Positions 57,252 to 63,505 of a stretch of 64,000 nucleotides of DNA are shown piece by piece. The translations under genes and the position numbers were made by a program. Location of the stretch: the NCBI GenBank assembly GCA_963556195.1, contig OY744537.1, positions 16,965,274 through 17,029,273 of the forward strand. The letters run 5' to 3'. Below the pieces are notes generated by a model. That model made no database searches, was not told where the DNA came from, and saw only the letters and a list, made by a program, of their open reading frames with translations. The DNA comes from Sepiola atlantica. Its lineage: Eukaryota > Mollusca > Cephalopoda > Sepiida > Sepiolidae. Within the stretch, counting starts at the first letter, position 1, and the number at the start of each line of letters is the position of its first letter.

Positions 57252-59565
57252 GCGTAATGCAAAACTCTTTGTAAATAAACAAATAGAGAACTGTAAAGTG
57301 GCAGTCAATGGTTATATGAAAAATCATTGTAGATGTCATTTACCAGTGTCTGTCCTGTGGCTCATTGGTGAGAGCTGCCGACTATCAACTAGATGGTCGG
57401 AGGTTCAATCCCTAGGTTGGGATGGGTGCTAGTCTCGCTGCACTGAAGAAGCATGTGATACAACGAAACAGTCTGTCTGTGGATGACTATACATATGCAC
57501 ACACACTTTCGTGGTTGCTTGAATTCTTTTTATCAGGAACCATCGGCTCGCAGAATGAATTCGTTTTTGGCACACAAAAGAGTTTTAGTCTGAAGACGTA
57601 GTTGAAAACAGATCACATGACTTTTATTTTTCATCATTCCTCTTTTTTCTGTTTGGAGCCGGTTTTTGTCGAAAAATGTAGTAACTATTTTCAGATATAA
57701 TTTTGAGGTGTGGCTTGTACGTTTGTGCTCATGCTATTAGTTAATAATTATAGGATTGAGAGATATCTTAATCCTATAAAGTGAATATAAATCGTTTGAG
57801 ATATTTAAATAGAAAGAAATATTATTCCGAGATCAAGTCAATTGGAAAAAACAAAACGGTTTAGTTTATATCAAGAAAGATGTGGTTTTCGAGTGAAGTC
57901 AGATACAGTGTTTTACTAAATCCGTTTCTTTTTAGTAAAGATACGTCCGCTAGTACTTATTTAGTGATTTAAATTTGTAGGGGAAACATTAGCACATAAA
58001 CAGGAAATGAAGGTTATTAGACTGAGGTGAGGGGAGTCAGGTAGCTGGCATTGGAGGATATTGTCTCCTGTAAGAACACAAACTAGAAGAAATAACTTAC
58101 GAATTAATGATTTACGAAGTAAAGGGGCCAGGCTAAAAAAATCTGCAGACCCAATCTTTCTTATCTCCGCCACTAGCAAAGAGGGAGGCAATGTGAACTG
58201 CCTAATAAAATGCTCTTTCTTCAAGTTCGCATTCGATATCTTTCTTTTCCCCACAACCAGCAAAGAGGGAGGCAATGTCAACTGGCTAATAAAATGGTCT
58301 TTCTTCAAGTTCCAATTCGATATCTTTCTTTTCACCACCACCAGGAAAGAAGGAGGCAATATCGACTGCCTAATAAATTGGGCTTTCTTCAAGTTCGAAT
58401 TCGATATCTTTCTTTTTCTCACCACTAGCAAAGAGCGCGGCAATGTCAACTGCCTAATATATTGATCTTTTTCAAGTTCGAATTCGATATCTTTCTGTTC
58501 TCCACCACTAGCAAAGAGGAAGGCAATGTCAACTGCCTAATAAAATACTCTTTCTTCAAGTTCGAATTCGATATCTTTCTTTTCCCCACCATCAGGAAAG
58601 AAGGAGGCAATATCGACTGCCTAATAAATTGGGCTTTCTTCAAGTTCGAATTCGATATCTTTCTTTTCCCCACCACTAGCAAAGAGAGAGGCAATGTCAA
58701 CTGCCTAATAAAAAAGTTTTTCTTCAAGTTCGAATTCGATATCTTTCTTTTTCACACCACCAGCAAAGAGGGAGGCAATGTCAACTGCCTAATAAAATGA
58801 TCTTTGTTCAAGTTCGAATTCAATATCTTTCTTTTCCCCAACACCAGGAAAGAGGGAGGCAATGTCAACTCCCTAATCGCATGGTCTTTCTTCAAGTTCG
58901 AATTCGGTATCTTTCTTTTCCCTACTACAAGCAAAGAGGGAGGCGATGCCAACTGCCTAATAAAATGGTCTTTATTCAAGTTCGAATTCGATATCTTTCT
59001 TTTCCCCACCACTAGCAAAGAGAGAGGCAATGTCAACTGCCTAATAAAAAAGTTTTTCTTCAAGTTCGAATTCGATATCTTTCTTTTTCCCACCACCAGC
59101 AAAGAGGGAGGCGTCTAAAAAAGTGAAACTTACAAGAATTTTCAACGTCTCTTTTTGCTTTACAAGTTGCAATATCCGACCAAGTGAAGTGATAATCTTC
59201 GAAAGAGATTTTTTTAAAGTTTCGATAGGATTTTGGTGCCAATTGTATGTTTTCTCCGCCTCGAATTAAAACAGGATTCTGTTTTGGAGATTTGCATTCA
59301 TCTTCCAGACCTGGACTGAGACCAACTGGAAAAAAGAAGAAAAAAAATGTAAATGATACATCTACAGCAATATTCAGATGCAGATGTGTAAAAATAAGGT
59401 TAGAATCGGAAATTTCCACGTAAGGTAAAAATTAAGTAGAGAGTTGGATTTTCCATTAGAAGTCAAGTTAGAGCGACAGGTACAGGAAGTTGTGTCAAAA
59501 ACAGGAGGTTGCTAGTGAGACGTGGTGAATAAGCTCATCACATCTTTCTCTTTTTACTGAATCGC

Positions 59566-59637
<72 letters not shown>

Positions 59638-62267
59638 GAACGTTGATGTCCTAAGATTGTGTTTAAGCTAATCCGTAAAAAGAAAATAATTTTACTTCTT
59701 AAAATATTTTTTAAAATTATTCTTTTAAACAGTTTTATGTTTTGTTTTTTTAAAAGATTCTTAGCCCTGGCATCTTTCCATTCTCAGTGAAAAATGAAAG
59801 CAATAATTTGATCTCTTTAAAAAATCTTTTAGAAATCAAATATCTGTGGAGACATTTCCTTATTAGGGAGGTATGTGTAAAACAGGAGACTTCATTGTTT
59901 CGGTTAGTAGATGTAGAACAGTTGAGGTAACAGGGTGAGTTGGCACGGAAGACCAAGGAAAACATGGGATGTAGTGATAAGAATGGATTTGAGAGAAAGT
60001 AGGCTCCCTCTACCGAGCTAGAAAACTTCTCACACCTGACATTATCCTATATCTCTACAAAGTAACCATCCGCCTATGCATGGAGTATTGTTACCACATC
60101 TGGGCTGGTGTACCATCTACTAGTCTCTCCCTCTTAGACAAGGTTAAAAAAGAGTCGCTAATTAAATAGGTCCCTCACTATCCACCAAGCTCCAGCCCCT
60201 GTCCCATCACCGCAATGTTGCATCCTTGTGCCTGTTTCACAAGAACTTCAATGGATTGTGCTCCAATAAACTTGCTGCTCCTGTGCCCCCTTGACGTAAA
60301 TACTCTATACCAACCTGACAATCAGCTAAGTCCCATCCATTCACTGCGGAGGTCCCCAGATGCCGGAGAGACTTCTACTGCAATAGCTTCTTTCCTGTGC
60401 TGCCAGCCTCTGAAACTCCCTCCCTGCTCCCTGTTTCCGACTGTACAGACATGCAGAAATTTAAAACTAATGTGAACAGACATCTCGCTGCACAGCTCCC
60501 AATTTAGGATGACCCCCAAAACTTTCACCATAATTCTCAGTAGCCCCTTACATCTACAGTGGCAGCCTGCATTGTTTGGGGTGAACTATGATAAAAAAAA
60601 AAGCCCTGACCAGAGAGAGTTTAGTTTAGAAGTCAATTTCTAAAAGCCGTCCAACACATGCCAGCATGTAAAACGGACGTTAAACCGAATATGAAGATGA
60701 TAGATCAACTGGATTTTGTTAAAATAGTACTTGTATTTTTCTTAAAACACAGCAAAAAAATCCATTTATTTCCCAACTTACTGTTTTAATCTCAATAGAA
60801 ACTTTTACTATTTGCCCCACTTTTTTAATATCTCTTCAAATTTAAAAAATATAAATTAAGTACAGACAAATGATAAATGGCAGAATTTAAACAGACTGCT
60901 TTTTATATATGGCATAATCATGTGGACATAACAGTTCTCATTAGATCACCGAAGTTAAGCAACATTGAGTCTGGCCAGTACCTGGTGGATGACCATTTTG
61001 GAATACCAGGTGTTACATGTGGGAGGACAGCAAAACCTCCCTGCAAAAAAAAATGCAGATTTGAAGATGCCTTTAACAAGTACTTAAGTAAAACCCTGCT
61101 AATTCACACATGCGTTGACACAATGGTACAGCAACCACCTGGGCAGATGTTCTGTTCTCAATCATGTGGTGAAGCTCTCCGGAGAGAGTATGCTCTAGTT
61201 AGTTTAGTTTAGTTGTTTATGTTTTAAAACCAATTATTTTTAACGTTACATAATATATAGCTTCTTAAGAATAGAATTTGTCATTCTATAGATATTTATG
61301 AGACTTAGTCAAATGCCGGTAACAAATGTGAGATTCTTGCCAGAAATAAAGATGTCAGCATCCACTCTTATCCATATGTTGTTTGTTCAGAGTCTGGAAT
61401 CAAAGTGACACTTAAAGCTTAAAGGCTCCAATTGGCGTCCAGTTGACATAAAAACTCTTACAATATGAATATGAAGCAATGTTTATACACTAGAATGCCC
61501 ACTCATGGACTAGCAACCAATCTGAATGGATTTTCTTATCTAAGCATAGTAGAACATCTCGGCCTGCTTATATATCGATTCTCTGGCTCCTGATCTCTAT
61601 CTATTTAGTTTGTGCTAAACTGGTCAGACAGCTGAGCACTGGTCACTAAATTCAATAGCAGTAATTTATAATTGTTTGTATTCTAATAAAAGGTTTACTG
61701 ATTAAAAAATAATAATTTTAAATAGAAACATTTTTCTGTTGAGCTGGCATGCAGAAGGAAATTTGAAAAACTTGGTGTAGACGATATAGAATCGAAATGA
61801 GACTTACCAGTGTAAGAGCTCCAACTAGCGTCCAGTTAACAGAAAAAAACTCTTACTTGGATGAAGTAATATTTATACACAAGAATGTCCACTCGCAGAA
61901 TAGCAATCAATCAGAACCTAGAGAATGGACTTGCCCATCTAAGCATAATAGAATATCCCAGCCTGCTTATGTATCAACTCTCCGTGGCTTCTGATTGGTT
62001 ACTAGTCTATGAGTGGACATTCTAGTGTATAAATATTTTTTCATTCAAGCAAGACTGTTTTTTGTCAACTGGACGCACAGAGGAATTCTATCTTTAATAA
62101 TCTTTTTTAAATTTAGAAATGAACAAAGAAAACTTACACTCAATTTTTTGGCTGTTCCTTACACAATCAGCAACAATCTGTTGGTAGGTATGTGGTGACT
62201 TTATATACATATCTCTTGCCTGCTTATTCAAGACGTTCTTTTCAAGAACAGGATTGCAGAGAAGATC
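44386..62267 (-). CDS. Unidentified spliced gene, five in-phase exons, 217-residue C-terminal part
   Basis: Exons at 62267-62138, 59325-59134, 54431-54332, 51914-51802 and 44504-44386 (minus strand) all have GT-AG borders, four of them with GTAAGT or GTAAAT donors. Their phases match at every junction (1, 1, 2, 1), giving one open frame of 217 residues ending in TGA. I do not recognise the protein. Visible traits are a hydrophilic, lysine- and glutamate-rich sequence, no membrane segment, an acidic run EEEEE at about residue 141, an Asn-rich part, and the C-terminal segment EPNDYEVNDLLDWSSNLD. That last segment loosely recalls the tail of the MFI/C11orf65 family, but the rest does not obviously fit, so no name is given. 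The 5' exons are missing, probably beyond 62267 or outside the window. It converges on FDX2. A reverse AATAAA at 44217-44222 lies about 165 nt past the stop. Confidence 0.85.
44573..44755. repeat. (ATCT)n followed by an AT-rich palindromic SINE tail
   Basis: 44573-44617 is (CTAT)n. At 44634-44745, ATTGTATACAGATTT and its reverse AAATCTGTATACAAT are set around GTGCACGCAAAAATTAATTT. The right half is the same sequence, reversed, as 55443-55530 next to a tRNA-like SINE head. Confidence 0.75.
45070..45124. repeat. Perfect 24-nt hairpin with 7-nt loop
   Basis: AATTGATTGTTGGTCTTATA plus TTGT (45070-45093) is followed by CATCATT and then the exact reverse complement (45101-45124). There is no mismatch. 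It could be a tiny foldback insertion or a small-RNA precursor. It is in an intergenic or intronic region of the minus-strand gene. Confidence 0.9.
45660..46735 (-). mobile_element. Merlin DNA transposon, complete with ends and 8-bp target duplication
   Basis: Ends: GGCACTTGTGCAGAA on the left and the reverse of GACACTTGTGCAGAA on the right. The inverted repeats are about 70 nt (both contain GGAACACGAGC and TCCAATGGTGTAAG). TATTTTTT flanks both sides (45652-45659 and 46736-46743), the 8-bp duplication known for Merlin/IS1016-type elements. The interior carries one transposase gene on minus. The element is about 1.08 kb. Confidence 0.92.
46040..46575 (-). pseudogene. Merlin (IS1016/ISXO2-like) DDE transposase, broken by stops
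   Basis: Reads EVCTEYFLKYPQILGG, then VEIDESLFSRRKYNTGRIPR (first catalytic Asp region), QLWVFAGYEKDTKSYFLVTV, TTITSDCWRAYDRL (second Asp), NFVDPSTGATINHVESMWQQ and AKRRNKLECGTHTQ with a C-terminal SEFMWRQKF. This is the core of the ISXO2-like transposase fold. There is an in-frame TGA at 46280-46278 between YDRL and SEGFHHL and another TGA just before EVC, so this copy cannot make the full enzyme. The 5' part of the gene seems missing. Confidence 0.9.
46975..47210 (-). mobile_element. LINE C-terminal fragment
   Basis: On minus the frame gives an RRGQPKLPWKELL-type segment followed by RDRIA, the arginine-rich C-terminal region usual in RTE/Jockey-like elements ('GRPRxxW'). It is short and decayed. 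Confidence 0.5.
47478..48550. repeat. Telomere-like 29/23-bp satellite with higher-order structure
   Basis: Units begin TAAGAGTAGGTATAGGGTTA and differ in the number of GGGTTA words: a 29-bp type ending GGGTTAGGC, and 23-bp types ending AGGG or AGGC. In the second half they repeat as 29+23+23+23, about 98 bp (29-bp units end near 48044, 48143, 48242, 48340). Some early units read GAGTTA for GGGTTA. It lies in the intron between exons D and E of the minus-strand gene. Confidence 0.95.
48640..49260 (+). mobile_element. LINE reverse-transcriptase fragment (finger region)
   Basis: Frames give CRPDLIPVIVIKKCSAELAP, VLSKLYNKYLTKSCFPDSWK, IVSMVPVFKNSDE, then after frameshifts LLFAKIFESLINLAIVHHPE and YGFRQSCSTEDILTLISG. 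This order is diagnostic of Jockey/CR1-type RTs. It is broken by stops before the catalytic box. Confidence 0.85.
49585..49652. repeat. Perfect 24-nt hairpin with 20-nt loop
   Basis: GCATAACCTGCATTATTTAA plus AAAA (49585-49608) pairs exactly with 49629-49652. The loop is A/T-rich. It resembles a short foldback insertion in an intron of the minus-strand gene. Confidence 0.85.
49653..51135. other. Intron sequence, nothing recognised
   Basis: No repeat family or exon identified between the hairpin and the 11-bp array. The frames are short and shadowed. Confidence 0.4.
51136..51508. repeat. 11-bp minisatellite, about 34 copies, A/C variants
   Basis: Unit GGTAATACTAA or GGTAATACTAC. The variants mostly come as A-A-C, giving a 33-bp higher-order period, with some A-C exceptions. 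It lies about 300 nt from the donor side of exon D. Confidence 0.96.
51802..51914 (-). CDS. Unidentified minus-strand gene, exon D
   Basis: A 113-nt exon with a strong acceptor (tttcttgctattacag) and donor GTAAAT. It reads LSILIYGNFNQRKPNNSKRN and SFENVKKMENLNLPNSS. It begins and ends with a single base of a split codon, and both complete correctly (glutamate from exon C, aspartate into exon E). The chance of such a fit being accidental is low. Confidence 0.82.
52240..52745 (-). mobile_element. LINE family A, reversed 3' fragment
   Basis: On minus it gives MEYCC, SHLRVFDKLQKRIINGLPF, SLTDVMLLVSVFSIN and SSFLPRTAGLWNSLPVDCFP, then the shared 3' tail (on + CAGACAAGGCATGAAGCCAC) and a T-rich end on +. 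It is the same family as 6058-6984. Confidence 0.86.
52815..53460 (-). mobile_element. LINE C-terminal fragment (another family)
   Basis: On minus: YCCHICGGAAQRTLSCLDRV, LSQRREVASLSLLYCYFHGG, CLTELQSLVSSCKTFTAN, then WIPKTERNFHGQSFFPRTSN and RFKRNVNKLL. It is a Jockey/CR1-like RT C-terminus, distinct in sequence from families A and B. It lies next to a family A copy in the same orientation. Confidence 0.8.
53461..54331. other. Intron sequence, nothing recognised
   Basis: A short direct repeat near 54010-54065 (AGATAACTCATGGTACTTCC twice) and molluscan-type AGATAACTC words. No exon or named element. Confidence 0.4.
54332..54431 (-). CDS. Unidentified minus-strand gene, exon C
   Basis: A 100-nt exon with acceptor aacaaaag and donor GTAAGT. 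It reads LKSLKKNSKLYEMHTGKKLN and EMAEDLSTEEEE, with the fifth glutamate split across the next intron. The lysine-rich half followed by an acidic half suggests a soluble, helical segment. The other two frames contain stops. Confidence 0.85.
54486..54612. repeat. 17-bp minisatellite, seven copies
   Basis: Unit GAAATGTTAGCTTTTAA, with GCTTT/GTTTT variants. It is about 60 nt upstream (gene orientation) of the acceptor of exon C. Confidence 0.92.
54990..55180 (+). mobile_element. Foldback-family piece joined to a SINE body
   Basis: GGATTATTCGGACTACTGTT and AGGTTACATCGACCGG belong to the GATGAGG family. From about 55120, GGGCGGGTGCTAGTCT and GATACAGCGAAACAGTCT match the body of the tRNA-like SINE at 57350. 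Confidence 0.55.
55181..55440 (+). repeat. Dispersed repeat, copy 2 (pair with 21765-22010)
   Basis: Has AACAGTTTTCATGGTAAACA, CAACTGACGATCCCTTA, a long T-run and AACTTCCGAGACTATATA, then a (TA)n tract at 55405-55443. Confidence 0.65.
55443..55650 (-). mobile_element. tRNA-derived SINE, reversed
   Basis: On minus the head has TGGTCTAAAGGTAAGAGC (A-box-like, 55642-55625) and GGTTCGATCCC (a canonical B box, 55598-55588). A short body (GTCATGCTGATGACGG) and a tail with GTGCACGCAAAAATTAATTT follow. It is the clearest pol III type promoter in the window. The tail recurs at 44660-44745. Confidence 0.75.
55651..56649. other. Intron sequence with (TA)n tracts
   Basis: (TA)n at 55704-55746, 55833-55852 and 56579-56615. 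A C-rich block at 56255-56470 gives a 92-codon frame that I judge non-coding. Confidence 0.5.
56650..56890 (-). mobile_element. SINE with LINE-derived tail, reversed copy
   Basis: On + it shows the tail first (AATCGCTCTAGACAAGGCAT, GAAGCCACTTGATGTAAGGA) and then the body (CAGCAATTCTTCCCC, GAGAGTTACGAGGCTGCTGA). It is complete at the tail end and flanked by an A/T-rich run. It lies in the intron between exons B and C. Confidence 0.8.
57345..57545 (+). mobile_element. tRNA-derived SINE, + copy
   Basis: GTGGCTCATTGGTGAGAGC (A-box-like) and GGTTCAATCCC (B box) at tRNA spacing, then a body GGGTGCTAGTCTCGCTGC and CAACGAAACAGTCTGTCTGT. The body also occurs at about 55120-55170. Confidence 0.75.
57546..58129. 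other. Intron sequence, nothing recognised
   Basis: No repeat family or exon visible before the 84-bp array. Confidence 0.4.
58130..59112. repeat. 84-bp minisatellite, about 11-12 copies, open on both strands
   Basis: Each unit has AAAGAGGGAGGCAATGTCAA, CTGCCTAATAAAATGG, TCTTTCTTCAAGTTCGAATT, CGATATCTTTCTTTTC and a CCACCACCAGC spacer. Units differ by several substitutions, so it is older than the 42-bp array. The + frame reads TSKEGGNVNCLIKWSFFKFE repeated; the minus frame reads SLLVVGKRKISNSNLKK. As 84 is a multiple of three, long frames appear on both strands and are probably incidental. It starts about 20 nt from the donor of exon B. Confidence 0.95.
59134..59325 (-). CDS. Unidentified minus-strand gene, exon B
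   Basis: The largest exon, 192 nt, with a strong acceptor (polypyrimidine then tccag) and a GTAAGT donor. It reads GLSPGLEDECKSPKQNPVLI, RGGENIQLAPKSYRNFKKIS, FEDYHFTWSDIATCKAKRDV, ENS. Both borders are split codons that fit exons A and C exactly. About 20 nt past its donor begins the 84-bp minisatellite. Confidence 0.88.
59568..59631. repeat. (GA)n microsatellite
   Basis: A near-pure GA run with one AAAG interruption, upstream of the acceptor of exon B. Confidence 0.97.
59885..60705 (+). mobile_element. Zinc-finger LINE 3' end, split by a family B LINE
   Basis: 59885-59999 carries GATGTAGAACAGTTGAGGTA and GAATGGATTTGAGAGAAAG. 60604-60705 resumes with CCTGACCAGAGAG, GAAGTCAATTTCTAAAAGCC, ACACATGCCAGCATGTAAAA and a GAAGATGAT tail. 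The inserted LINE lies between. Confidence 0.82.
60000..60603 (+). mobile_element. LINE family B, 5'-truncated insertion
   Basis: Starts inside the RT C-terminal region (GSLYRARKLL), through MEYCYHIWAGVPSTSLSLLD-type frames and the C-terminal MQKFKTNVNRHLAAQL, then ends in an A-run at 60594-60603. It is the same family as 19316 and 38330, and is inserted in the zinc-finger LINE in the same orientation. Confidence 0.86.
60906..61215 (+). mobile_element. 5S-rRNA-derived element (SINE3-like)
   Basis: 60906-61020 aligns by eye along the whole length of 5S rRNA: ATATGGCATA at the start, TTAGATCACCGAAGTTAAGC (A box and intermediate region), CTGGCCAGTACCTGGTGGAT, then GGAATACCAGGTGTTACATG (C box and 3' end). 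Many substitutions rule out a working gene. A non-5S body to about 61215 follows (GGGAGGACAGCAAAACCTCC and more). A 111-codon open frame over it is incidental. Confidence 0.75.
61216..61435. other. Spacer, nothing recognised
   Basis: AT-rich sequence with short TTAGTTTAG repeats between the 5S-derived element and the first foldback half-copy. Confidence 0.4.
61436..61630. mobile_element. Half-copy of a foldback element
   Basis: Has the left end GCGTCCAGTTGACAT, then GTTTATACACTAGAATGCCC and ACTCATGGACTAGCAACC, with the interior CATCTCGGCCTGCTTATATA. The right arm is missing. The full copy is at 61826-62074. Confidence 0.6.
61826..62074. mobile_element. Foldback (MITE-like) element with about 86-nt arms
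   Basis: Left GCGTCCAGTTAACAG, TTTATACACAAGAATGTCCA, CTCGCAGAATAGCAATCAAT; right, reversed, ATTGGTTACTAGTCTATGAG, TGGACATTCTAGTGTATAAA, AACTGGACGC. The arms pair over about 86 nt with some mismatches. It ends about 65 nt from exon A. Confidence 0.78.
62138..62267 (-). CDS. Unidentified minus-strand gene, exon A
   Basis: A 130-nt exon starting in phase 0 after an atttgtag acceptor and ending with one base before GTAAGT. It reads DLLCNPVLEKNVLNKQARDM, YIKSPHTYQQIVADCVRNSQ, KIE. The acceptor has a weak pyrimidine tract but a good branch-like ttctaat upstream. It is squeezed between a foldback element (61826-62074) and an 11-bp minisatellite (62308-62568). The upstream exon was not found. Confidence 0.78.
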
Positions 62268-62307
62268 CTACAAATGATTAGAATATCTTCCATTTTATAA
62301 GGATGTA

Positions 62308-62568
62308 TGAAACAATAATAAAACAATAATGAAATAATAATGAAATAATAATAAAATAATGATGAAACAATAATAAAACAATAATGAAACAATAATAAAA
62401 TAATAATAAAACAATAATGAAACAATAATAAAACAATAATAAAACAATAATGAAACAATAATGAAACAATAATGAAACAATAATAAAACAATAATGAAAC
62501 AATAATGAAACAATAATAAAACAATAATAAAACAATAATGAAACAATAATGAAACAATAATGAAATAA
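62308..62568. repeat. 11-bp AAACAATAATG minisatellite, about 24 copies
   Basis: Units AAACAATAATG/AAATAATAATG with G/A variants. The minus frames rich in FHYCFIIV are artefacts of the repeat. It lies next to exon A. Confidence 0.95.
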
Positions 62569-62587
62569 GTAAAATTTTTGAATTTCT

Positions 62588-63150
62588 TTTTTTGAGATGA
62601 GGCTTGATAATATGTATTTGGATTGTTTGGACTATTGCTCTCATCTTGGGTGTTGTTCTAACAACGTTTCGGCCGATCTTGGCCTTTTGGCTAAGATCAA
62701 AGTGTAGTATCTGTTCCGATAGATACTGCACCCCATAGACTGGTATTGTCTTGGCCTTCGGGGCTTGATTTACGCCGGTCTATGGGTCTGTCCTGTGCAG
62801 TTCTAGGAGGTCCACCCTCCCAGGCTTCGCCTCCCCTCTTTGGGGAGGAGTAAGTTTGTTGCTTACTGTCTGCGGCGCCCCTACCGGGGAATGCCGACGG
62901 AGCTGCCCAGGCAATTTTTAAACCCCACTTTCCCGACCCGACCTTGGGTCACATCTTACTTGTGGGAGTAAGATAAAAACTGGCCTTGTGCCTAACTCCT
63001 GGAGAGGAGTAAATCAATACTACAGGTGCATTTTGACAATGGCTGTTATTGATGAATAATGGAGAAAAATGTTTATGTTCTTTTTTTTACACGCGCCATC
63101 GTCGTTAAAATTTCAAAATCTGTGATGTACTAACAAAACGGAAAAGAGCG
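62588..63150 (+). mobile_element. GATGAGG foldback copy holding the U2-headed element
   Basis: Begins TGAGATGAGGCTTGATAATA, CATCTTGGGTGTTGTTCT, AACAACGTTTCGGCCGAT; at that point the U2 element begins. After it, CAGGTGCATTTTGACAATGG and CTGTTATTGATGAATAATGG continue in reverse of 63330-63415. About 20 nt of the family consensus (the TAACCTCCGACCTTC part) is missing at the junction. Confidence 0.7.
62676..63021 (+). mobile_element. U2-snRNA-headed retroposon, copy 2
   Basis: ATCTTGGCCTTTTGGCTAAG, then ATCAAAGTGTAGTATCTG and TTCCGATAGATAC match the first 40-50 nt of U2 snRNA, a little further 5' than copy 1. The body (CTGGTATTGTCTTGGCCTTC, GGAGTAAGTTTGTTGCTTAC, GCGGCGCCCCTACCGGGGAA, GGCCTTGTGCCTAACTCCTG) matches copy 1 throughout, except that the 37-nt tRNA-like block is absent. 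No poly(A) tail is obvious. Confidence 0.87.
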
Positions 63151-63221
63151 TTGTGTAGTTTCCATCACTGCATCAACTCAGGTCCATACTGATTTGGTAT
63201 TAAATTTTTAAACTTTTTGTT

Positions 63222-63505
63222 TCTAAGATGAGGATTGATAATATGTATTTGGATTGTTCGGACTATTTCTCTCATCTTGGGTGTTGTTCTCACAACGTTT
63301 TGGTTGATATAACCTCCGACCTTCTTCACTTTTAACGAAGATGGTACGTGCAAAAAAAAGAACATAAACATTTTTTTCACTATTCACCAATAACAGCCAT
63401 TGTCAAAATACATCTGAAGAAGGTCGGAGGTTATATCGGCCGAAAGTTGTGAGAACAACACCCAAGATGAGAGCAATAGTCTGAAGAATCCAAATACAAA
63501 TAATG
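63222..63505. mobile_element. GATGAGG foldback element, longest copy
   Basis: Left arm AAGATGAGGATTGATAATAT, TCGGACTATTTCTCTCATCT, ACAACGTTTTGGTTGATATA, ACCTCCGACCTTCTTC; the right arm from about 63414 (GAAGAAGGTCGGAGGTTATA, ACACCCAAGATGAGAGCAAT) reverses it. The arms are about 95 nt. The loop sequence is shared, inverted, with the region after the U2 element. Confidence 0.8.

Noticed and set aside
60877..61212. 111-codon open frame on + (MAEFKQTAFYIWHNHVD...).
   Set aside because: It overlies the 5S-rRNA-derived element and its body. The nucleotide match to 5S explains the sequence better.
62228..62731. Minus-strand 167-codon frame rich in FHYCFIIV.
   Set aside because: It is a translation of the 11-bp AAACAATAATG array. 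The real exon A overlaps its 3' part in another frame.
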